Positions 7,752 to 14,389 of a stretch of 14,389 bases of DNA are shown piece after piece. Numbering within the stretch: the first letter of the stretch is position 1; each line of letters begins with the position of its first letter. A program made the position numbers and the translations under genes. The DNA is from Flavipsychrobacter stenotrophus (GTDB lineage Bacteria > Bacteroidota > Bacteroidia > Chitinophagales > Chitinophagaceae), in NCBI GenBank assembly GCA_947371715.1, contig CANBQQ010000034.1, positions 1 through 14,389 on the forward strand. The letters are read 5' to 3'. The notes beneath the pieces are model-generated. The model ran no database searches and had not been told where the DNA came from. It saw only the letters and a program-made list of their open reading frames with translations.

Positions 7752-8486
7752 TCAATTTGGTTGGGGTGGCCATACGCCGTTATAGCAGATAGCGAAATTG
7801 AAGGTAAGATACGGAACTATATTTTGAAGCTGAATTGGAGCCTGTGCAGCTTGTCCTGTGGAGTTCACCGTCACTGTGCCCTGAACTGATGCACTGCTTA
7901 AGTTAACTGCTGTACTTACAGGCTGAGCGGCTACAGGCACATTTACTGGCATATAGGTGGTGCCGTCCGATGGTCCATATATATAGTTATCAGGGCCACC
8001 AATACCGGTCAGGTTCGGAGCCTGGGCAGGCAATGCACTTTGCCCCGGTTTATCTGTTGTTCCCGTACCGGCATTAGCCATTAGTTTACCTGTGGCGGTT
8101 TGTGCCGGCACGGTAAAGTTTATCGTAGGGTTGCCCGTTACACTGCCATTGGAAAATGCTGCAGTGTGCGTATGTGGGGTTAATGGCACCTGTCTTGCGG
8201 TCAACACAAGCTGGTTGGAATATGCGCGATTATTTGCCGTTGCATTGCCCATTCCGAGCTGCAGGTTACCCAGGGTATAGGGGTTGTTACCTGCTCCAAC
8301 CGGGAAAACTCCGGTAAGGTTCGGCAATCCGAATGTCGTCTTCCCATCGCCGCCATAGCGATTACCGAGCAACGCATAAAGCGCATTGTATTGATTAATA
8401 TTCAAAATCTGCCCCTGGCATAGGAAAAATCCTTCCGGCGCATAGTTGAATGCTACCATAATTATCTGGCCTACATAAGTGTCCAT
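7752..8486 (-). CDS. Phage tail collar / microcystin-dependent-like protein
   Basis: A 244-residue protein. Residues about 5-62 are the tail-collar domain: MVAFNYAPEGFFLCQGQ, then N-Q-Y-N-ALYALLGNRYGGDG and TTFGLPNL, closely following the family pattern. A PHTHTA motif at 104-109 matches the His-rich segment after the collar. The middle is rich in Ala, Thr, Val and Gln. The tail NIVPYLTFNF...VWPPQPN is the usual end of the family. It is longer than the common size of roughly 170-200 residues, mainly through the low-complexity middle. No signal peptide is seen. In phages the domain belongs to tail-fibre proteins. Chromosomal bacterial members, often in tandem sets, are of uncertain function. 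No other phage genes lie nearby. The start is supported by a good ribosome site (AAGGA, 7 bases upstream). It is a single-gene transcript ending at the hairpin just downstream. Confidence 0.9.
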   Translation of the reverse strand: MDTYVGQIIMVAFNYAPEGFFLCQGQILNINQYNALYALLGNRYGGDGKTTFGLPNLTGVFPVGAGNNPYTLGNLQLGMGNATANNRAYSNQLVLTARQVPLTPHTHTAAFSNGSVTGNPTINFTVPAQTATGKLMANAGTGTTDKPGQSALPAQAPNLTGIGGPDNYIYGPSDGTTYMPVNVPVAAQPVSTAVNLSSASVQGTVTVNSTGQAAQAPIQLQNIVPYLTFNFAICYNGVWPPQPN

Positions 8487-8493
8487 AATAAAT

Positions 8494-8498
8494 TCCTT
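8494..8498 (-). promoter_or_regulatory. Ribosome binding site of the collar gene
   Basis: AAGGA on the minus strand, 7 bases from the ATG. It is unusually clear for this window, where the other genes lack a recognisable Shine-Dalgarno, and it fixes the collar start. Confidence 0.7.
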
Positions 8499-8623
8499 TT
8501 TTTAATAGTTAGCGGATAAATATCGTAGCGAACTTACCTGCTATTTTATTTAGTATATGCCATACGTCATCGAACGTCCGGAATTATGGTGACGAACAGC
8601 CCTTTTTTGTGTTTGAAAACACT

Positions 8624-8652
8624 TTTGGTTGTTATTTCTTTATTTATTTTTG
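8624..8652 (+). promoter_or_regulatory. Candidate promoter of the giant SprB-repeat gene
   Basis: TTTG at 8624-8627, a 17-base spacer, then TATTTTTG at 8645-8652. Together they match the Bacteroidota -33/-7 pattern (TTTG, TAnnTTTG). The implied leader to the ATG at 8751 is about 90 bases. The site lies in the divergent gap between the collar gene and the giant gene. The flanking T-rich sequence raises the chance of a random match. Confidence 0.5.
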
Positions 8653-8750
8653 TGACATATATTCATTTGTAATGAGTTGGGCCTCAGCATCGGGGAGTTA
8701 ATTCCTTGTTGATGGTGCCTGTTTTGTTTGTAGAAATTACCTTTATTTAT

Positions 8751-11700
8751 ATGATAAATTTTCAGCTTTCGCCAACGAAAAAACTAAGCGCTGTAAGAAC
8801 ATTTGTTTGTTTAGCAGCTGTTTTATTTTCCATTTATACTCCGGGCAGATCCTGGGGGCAAACCTGGACAAACCTCCTATCGATAGGCAGTAGCATCTCT
8901 GTTACTGGCGATCAGGGTAAATCGTCATGTACAGATGCTAATGGCAATATATTCCTGGCAGGTAACTTTGCCGACGCCAGTGGTGTAGATCTGCAGCCAG
9001 GTGCGGGTGTTAGAACTTTTAGCAGCCCGTCTAATTCTTTGCAGGGTATATATGTTATGAAGTATAACTCTGCCGGGGTATTTCAATGGGTTGTGCAGCC
9101 GGCAGTAGGGTTAAATTCTATCAATGTCGGCTTCAGCAATGCTATCTGTTCAGACGGTACTTTCTTTTACGTCCTAGGTGGCTTTCGCGATAGTATTGCC
9201 GTAGGCAGTACAAAAATATACTCTTCACCCGCAAACGGCACCAATGTCGATCTGTTTGTGGCTAAATACAATGTATCAGATGGTTCTCCGGTCTGGGCGG
9301 TAGCGTATGGTGCAGCCAATCTGGAAACTCCGGTATCTATGTGCCTCGATGCTGCCGGCAACCCTTACGTTTCTGCGCTGTTTACTACTTCTACAATAAT
9401 ATCAGGGACTACTTACACTGCGGTCGGCGGTAGTCAATCTGATATCATGGTCATGAAACTCAATCCTGCTAATGGTTCACTGCAATGGATTAATACAGGA
9501 GGTGCTACCAGCGGAAGCGATGGGGGAGCGGCTACCGGGGGTATAGCATATTCTACCACTGCCAATAAGATTGTTGTGGCTACTACTTACTTCTCTGCAA
9601 CGGCTGTGTATGGTGGCACGGTCACCCTTACCAATGCAGGCAGTAATGATGTGGCAGTGCTAGAAATGGATCCGGCAACAGGTGCTTTTACAAATGGTTT
9701 CTCGATTGGCACCTCTGGTGTAGAAGTGTGTGGTGGTGCATGTTACGACAAGGCTACTGGAGATGTTTTTGTAGCCGGCTGTTACGAGAATACACCTGTC
9801 TCTTCTGGCGTTACGTTCCAGGCGTCCAATTCCGGCACCTCATCTCAATTTGTTGCCCGCTATTCTACTACTACGCATTCACTTAAATGGGTTCGTTGTG
9901 GGCTTAATTCTACTGCAACAGGTACCAACAATTTGATGAGGTCGGTAACAACAAATCATAATGGTAGTGTTTTTGCTGGAGGTCTCTATAATGGTACCAA
10001 CACTTTCCAGGGGGCTTCTGCAGGCCCGACAGCAGCTGGGTCATTCGATTGTGTACTCGCCAGACTTAATAGTGCTACCGGTTCTTATGAAGGTGCATTG
10101 TATTTCGGTGGAGCTCAGGGAGACCTGGTCAATTCAGTTACAGCAAATGAGTACGGTACCTGGGCATTCACCGGCCAGACACCGTCAACGGTTGCTTGGT
10201 CTATAAGTGGCTCACCAATGGCAAGTTCAGGCAATTCAGATATCATGATAGGCATGCGCAGCGTGCCGCTGGTGTCAACAGCTACTCCTGTGGTGTCTGG
10301 TACTACGGCCACTCTCGGCGGCAATGCCGTGTCCGATGGGCAGGTATCTATCACATCTCGTGGTGTAGTTTACAGCAGCACTGTTGATACACCTAAGATA
10401 GGCAGCGGCACCAATGTAGTAATGGGTAGTGGCACGGGTATTTTCAGTCAGTTCAGTTCTGGCCTGTCAACGGGTACGACCTATTACGTAAGAGCATATA
10501 TTACTAACGATTCCGGCACTTATTATGGAGGCGTAAAGTCATTTACTATATCTTCTTCAGTAACTAACGATATCCCGGTATTTGTCAGCGGGGCCACAAC
10601 TTCTTTATCAGTATGTGGTACCATTGTCACCAATATAGCATCGTTATTGCATGTTACAGATACTAATGCAGCACAAACACTTACCTGGACCGTTCTTAGT
10701 CAGCCTAGCGTAGATGGTACTGTCATATTAACGGGCGCTACCTCTGCTGGTGGCACCGATGTCACACCAGGTGGCACGCTCACCTATCAGGCTACTACCG
10801 GTTATTCTTCAGAAAGCTTCAAAATAAAGGTCTCCGATGGAACAGATGCTGATACCATAACTGTTAATGTTACTATAACCACGGCCGCTAACGCCGGGGT
10901 GCAGTCGGGCAGTAGCTCTCTCTGTGTAGGCGCTACAGGTACCAGCAGCACCACAGGCACAGGAGGTATGTGGAGTTCGAGCGACCTTTCTGTCGCTACC
11001 ATTGATGCCGCTACAGGTGCTATCAGTGCGCTCTCTGCAGGCACCACGGTGATATCTTACACAGTTCCTGCGTCAGGTGCGTGTAGCGCTGCAGTTTCTA
11101 CACGTACTATCACTGCTAATGCCAACCCAACAATTACATTCGGAACCAATCCTTCTATCTCCATCGGAACTACTACGGCAAATCTTCCGTATTCTTCGGT
11201 TACAGGTAGCCCTAACCAATTTAGCTTGTCATGGAGTGCTGGTGCTATTATAGCTGGTTTTAGCAATGTCTCATTAACCAGTTTGCCGTCTTCTCCAATT
11301 GGTTTAGTAGTGCCTGCCAGTCCGGGTACCGGCACATTTACCGGCAACATTGTAGTAGAAAATTCTATTACTGGTTGTAGTAGCGGCAATAATGCCATGA
11401 GCGTTACTATAACTGCAGCCAATACAACTCCTTCTTTCGTTAACGGCCACACATTTACTGTTCCTGCCGATGTTTGCCAGAATAGCAATGGTGTGGATAT
11501 CACTTCTTATCTGCACGTTGCTGATATTGACGCTTCGCAAGCGCTTACAGTTGATCTGTTGATGATACCGGACCGTTGCGGCGACCTGGTTATCACTGGT
11601 GACACAGCGGCCTCCGGCAGTGCCAGTATCACGCCTTCCGGTTCTATAATGTATAGCCCGGCAGTAGCATTCACAGGTGTCGAACATGTTACGCTTCGTG

Positions 11701-14389
11701 TAAGTGATGGCATAGCTTCCGATACCATAAGGTTGTCGCTGAACGTAACTGCGGTAGCTTCAGTTACATCGCAAACCAACGTAGCCTGCAACGGTGGTAG
11801 CAATGGCGCTGCAACTGTTCTCGTTTCAGGTCCTACCAGCACTTTAACATACGATTGGACGCCTGGCACACCCATCGGCGATGGTACTGCTTCTGTTAGC
11901 GGTCTTACAGCAGGTGTTTACACCGTTACGGCTTCAGATCGTACTGGTTGCGAAGTGGTTAATCAAGTTACTATTACCCAACCAACAGCAATAACCGGAT
12001 CTACGTCATCAACAGTTGTTAGTTGTAACGGCGGTAGCAATGGCACTGCAACAGTAACTGCAAGCGGAGGTACTGGTACATTGGCCTATTCATGGGCGCC
12101 ATCGGGTGGTACTGCAGCCATGGCTACCGGCCTAACTGCAGGCTCATATACTTGCACGGCTAGTGATGACAATGGTTGTTCGGATGTGGAGATCGTCACT
12201 ATCGCGGAACCTGCAACGGGTATCAACTCATCCGTAACCAGCCAGACCAACATAGATTGCAATGGCAATGCCACAGGTGCAGCCACGGTAACGGCGTCAG
12301 GTGGCGCAGGTACCTTGCTGTATTCATGGGCACCAACAGGTGGTACATTGGCTACAGCAACCGGGCTTACTGCCGGAACATATACATGTACTATAACTGA
12401 TGATAATCTATGTACAAATACCCAGATAGTCATTATTACACAACCAGCTGTTCTTACTTCAAATGTAATCGCCATTACTAACGTAAGCTGTAATGGCCTG
12501 AGCAATGGTGCTGCAACAGTATCTGCATCAGGTGGTACGTCTGGTTATTCATTTTCATGGGCACCATCGGGTGGTTCTGCACCTACTGCAATAGGTCTTG
12601 CTGCGGGTACTTACACAGTAGCTATCAGCGATGCCAATAGTTGTTCAAAGACACAACTGGTAACAATAAGCCAGCCATCTGTTCTTACGTCAAATGTTGG
12701 TACTGTTACTAATGTTAGTTGTAACGGCGGTAGCAATGGCGTAGCAACAGTTTCCGTTTCAGGTGGCACACCGGTTTATAGTTATTCATGGTCGCCAAGT
12801 GGTGGGTCTGGCGCAACAGCAACAGGTCTTGCTGCGGGTACTTATACCTTATCGATAGAAGATGCTAATAGTTGCACAACAACTCAGACAGTATCAGTTA
12901 CCGAGCCAGCGGCTCTATCATCAAGCGTAAGTTCAGTTGCCAATGTAAGCTGTAATGGCGGAACAAATGGAGCTGCAACTGTATCTGCATCTGGTGGTGC
13001 ACCAAACTATTCTTTTTCATGGGTACCAAGTGGTGGCACTGCGGCATCAGCAACAGGTCTTGCCGCTGGTACCTATACAGTAACAATAGAAGATGCTAAT
13101 AGCTGCACTACAACACAGGCTGTAACTGTAACTCAACCATCTGCTATTACATCAAGTGTTTCCTCACAAACAAATGTGGATTGCAATGGCAATAGCACAG
13201 GTGCTGCTACAATAACAGCAAGTGGTGGTACAGGAACATTGACTTATTCATGGGCACCAACAGGAGGCACATTAGCTACTGCTACTGGCCTTGTTGCAGG
13301 TAATTACACCTGCACTATTACTGATGATAACCTTTGTGAGCATACACAGACAGTTACCATTACCCAGCCTGCTATACTAACCACAACCATCAGTGCCCAA
13401 ACCGATGTTACCTGCCATGGAGGTAATAACGGAGCTGCAACTGTATTGGCTACAGGTGGTACAATACCTTACACCTACTCATGGTCACCTATAGGCGGTA
13501 CAGCAGCAACCGGGACAGGCTTTACTATTGGCTCATATACCTGTACTGTTACTGATGACAATGGTTGTACACACGACCAGGTAGCAGCGATTCTCGAGCC
13601 CGCCTTGCCGGTCGCTTCGATTAGCGGCACTACAGCCATCTGTAAAGATCAGAACGCAGACGTGATCATCAACGGTCCTGCCGGAACTACTGTGTCTTAC
13701 ACTATCAACAGCGGCACTGCAATGAGCACACTGATGGATGCTAACGGAGCCGACACAATTAGTAGCGGTGCGCTTACAGCAACTGCGACTTATACGCTGG
13801 TAGATATTACAGAAGGCACCTGCACCTACCCATCAACCGGTACTGCAGTGGTCACTGTAAAGCCTTTCCCCACAGTTGATGCAACTACAGATCAATCTGT
13901 TTGTAACGGTGCTGCAACTACACCGGTAATATTTACAGGAACTGTATCAGGTACATTATTTACGTGGACCAATGATAACACAACAACAGGTATTCCTGCA
14001 ACAGCTACAGACAGTGTCACTTCCCTGACGCTGACCAACACTACTACAGACAGAATTTTCTCTACAATCATCGTTACTCCTTCGGCCAACGGTTGCACAG
14101 GTATCAGCGATACGTTTGAGATAGTGTCTAATCCAACTCCGGTACTGAGCAGTACACTATCTGCCTCACCTGTTTGTAATACTACCTTGTTTAGCTACAC
14201 ACCAACAAGTGCAACCGTAGGAACAACGTTCTCGTGGAGCAGGGCCGCAATTGCAGGTATCAGTAACGTAGCCAACAACGGCAATGATGATCCTAACGAA
14301 ACACTGACCAATACAACCGCAGATCCTATAGTTGTTACTTATGTGTATACATTAACAGCCAACAGCTGCACTAACACACAGAATGTAAC
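8751..14389 (+). CDS. Giant multidomain adhesin with SprB repeats, C-terminus beyond window
   Basis: The frame is open from the ATG at 8751 to the right edge (1879 complete codons). The N-terminus is a signal peptide: basic start (SPTKKLSAVR), hydrophobic VCLAAVLFSIY, then SWGQ at about residue 37. Residues about 40-500 look like a beta-propeller of SBBP type, with blades such as DLFVAKYNVSDGSPVWAV and DIMVMKLNPANGSLQWI and DAAGNPYVSAL-like strands. Next come an FN3-like domain (about 505-600, GTTYYVRAYITNDSGTYYG), a cadherin-like domain (about 605-705), Ig-like and PKD-like domains (713-888), a second cadherin-like domain (893-1002), eight SprB repeats (about 1003-1620), an Ig-like domain and PKD-like domains to the edge. 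SprB of Flavobacterium johnsoniae is the mobile gliding adhesin, but these repeats also occur in many other type IX-secreted proteins, so orthology is not claimed. Likely role: cell-surface attachment or motility. No Shine-Dalgarno is visible before the ATG. A T9SS sorting domain would be outside the window. Confidence 0.92.
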   Translation, partial: MINFQLSPTKKLSAVRTFVCLAAVLFSIYTPGRSWGQTWTNLLSIGSSISVTGDQGKSSCTDANGNIFLAGNFADASGVDLQPGAGVRTFSSPSNSLQGIYVMKYNSAGVFQWVVQPAVGLNSINVGFSNAICSDGTFFYVLGGFRDSIAVGSTKIYSSPANGTNVDLFVAKYNVSDGSPVWAVAYGAANLETPVSMCLDAAGNPYVSALFTTSTIISGTTYTAVGGSQSDIMVMKLNPANGSLQWINTGGATSGSDGGAATGGIAYSTTANKIVVATTYFSATAVYGGTVTLTNAGSNDVAVLEMDPATGAFTNGFSIGTSGVEVCGGACYDKATGDVFVAGCYENTPVSSGVTFQASNSGTSSQFVARYSTTTHSLKWVRCGLNSTATGTNNLMRSVTTNHNGSVFAGGLYNGTNTFQGASAGPTAAGSFDCVLARLNSATGSYEGALYFGGAQGDLVNSVTANEYGTWAFTGQTPSTVAWSISGSPMASSGNSDIMIGMRSVPLVSTATPVVSGTTATLGGNAVSDGQVSITSRGVVYSSTVDTPKIGSGTNVVMGSGTGIFSQFSSGLSTGTTYYVRAYITNDSGTYYGGVKSFTISSSVTNDIPVFVSGATTSLSVCGTIVTNIASLLHVTDTNAAQTLTWTVLSQPSVDGTVILTGATSAGGTDVTPGGTLTYQATTGYSSESFKIKVSDGTDADTITVNVTITTAANAGVQSGSSSLCVGATGTSSTTGTGGMWSSSDLSVATIDAATGAISALSAGTTVISYTVPASGACSAAVSTRTITANANPTITFGTNPSISIGTTTANLPYSSVTGSPNQFSLSWSAGAIIAGFSNVSLTSLPSSPIGLVVPASPGTGTFTGNIVVENSITGCSSGNNAMSVTITAANTTPSFVNGHTFTVPADVCQNSNGVDITSYLHVADIDASQALTVDLLMIPDRCGDLVITGDTAASGSASITPSGSIMYSPAVAFTGVEHVTLRVSDGIASDTIRLSLNVTAVASVTSQTNVACNGGSNGAATVLVSGPTSTLTYDWTPGTPIGDGTASVSGLTAGVYTVTASDRTGCEVVNQVTITQPTAITGSTSSTVVSCNGGSNGTATVTASGGTGTLAYSWAPSGGTAAMATGLTAGSYTCTASDDNGCSDVEIVTIAEPATGINSSVTSQTNIDCNGNATGAATVTASGGAGTLLYSWAPTGGTLATATGLTAGTYTCTITDDNLCTNTQIVIITQPAVLTSNVIAITNVSCNGLSNGAATVSASGGTSGYSFSWAPSGGSAPTAIGLAAGTYTVAISDANSCSKTQLVTISQPSVLTSNVGTVTNVSCNGGSNGVATVSVSGGTPVYSYSWSPSGGSGATATGLAAGTYTLSIEDANSCTTTQTVSVTEPAALSSSVSSVANVSCNGGTNGAATVSASGGAPNYSFSWVPSGGTAASATGLAAGTYTVTIEDANSCTTTQAVTVTQPSAITSSVSSQTNVDCNGNSTGAATITASGGTGTLTYSWAPTGGTLATATGLVAGNYTCTITDDNLCEHTQTVTITQPAILTTTISAQTDVTCHGGNNGAATVLATGGTIPYTYSWSPIGGTAATGTGFTIGSYTCTVTDDNGCTHDQVAAILEPALPVASISGTTAICKDQNADVIINGPAGTTVSYTINSGTAMSTLMDANGADTISSGALTATATYTLVDITEGTCTYPSTGTAVVTVKPFPTVDATTDQSVCNGAATTPVIFTGTVSGTLFTWTNDNTTTGIPATATDSVTSLTLTNTTTDRIFSTIIVTPSANGCTGISDTFEIVSNPTPVLSSTLSASPVCNTTLFSYTPTSATVGTTFSWSRAAIAGISNVANNGNDDPNETLTNTTADPIVVTYVYTLTANSCTNTQNV
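11757..13610 (+). repeat. Eight tandem SprB repeats
   Basis: Each repeat runs from a [SD/VT]C-[NH]-G motif through G-ATV-x-ASGG, YSWAPSGG, ATGL-AG-YT and a D[DA]N-x-C motif to a T-x-QP linker. The first conserved Cys codons start at 11787, 12024, 12258, 12489, 12720, 12951, 13182 and 13413. The spacing is 237 and 234 bp, then exactly 231 bp (77 codons) five times. Each repeat keeps two Cys about 50 residues apart, a likely disulfide pair. Confidence 0.93.

Noticed and set aside
7752..8486. Evidence for a prophage
   Set aside because: A single tail-collar protein is common in bacterial chromosomes, and no capsid, terminase, integrase or tail gene lies in the window.
11057..12505. Several minus-strand frames of 120-150 codons
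   Set aside because: They are antisense shadows of the giant plus-strand gene. Thr/Ala/Gly/Ser-rich repeats with few TTA, CTA or TCA codons in phase leave the opposite strand open.
11757..13610. CRISPR array or DNA satellite
   Set aside because: The 231-bp period is far too long for CRISPR, and the repeats are in-frame protein domains with third-position variation.

Overview
The window looks like a chromosomal segment of a Bacteroidota bacterium, probably near the Chitinophagaceae. The evidence is two very large secreted, Ig-like-rich surface proteins, a run of SprB-type repeats, a GEVED-like domain, a LytTR regulator next to a TPR-containing histidine kinase, weak or absent Shine-Dalgarno sites, and a TAnnTTTG-type -7 promoter element. 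No rRNA, tRNA, CRISPR array or complete mobile element was seen.

Layout: (1) 1-3617, minus strand, the first 1205 codons of a giant secreted protein that runs off the left edge: signal peptide, GEVED-like domain, four Ig-like domains, then two tandem LamG plus Ig modules that are almost identical in DNA sequence. (2) 4006-6780, minus strand, a two-gene operon: a LytTR response regulator transcribed first, then a periplasmic-TPR, HisKA_2-type sensor kinase. (3) 6781-7751, mostly non-coding, holding the C-terminal relic of a tail-collar (Mdp-like) gene and a strong bidirectional hairpin terminator. (4) 7752-8486, minus strand, an intact tail-collar/microcystin-dependent-like protein. (5) 8751-14389, plus strand, a second giant secreted protein of at least 1879 codons that runs off the right edge: signal peptide, beta-propeller-like N-terminus, FN3-like, cadherin-like and Ig-like domains, eight SprB repeats in a 231-bp period, then PKD-like domains.

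The two giant genes point away from each other and enclose the sensor/regulator pair and the collar gene. Both probably encode cell-surface or secreted adhesins exported by the Sec system and then the type IX system. Neither C-terminus is in the window, so a T9SS sorting domain cannot be checked. Control of the adhesins by the two-component pair is only inferred from position. The most notable features are the recent in-frame duplication of a 299-codon LamG-Ig module, the layered duplication history of the SprB array, and the decayed second collar gene.
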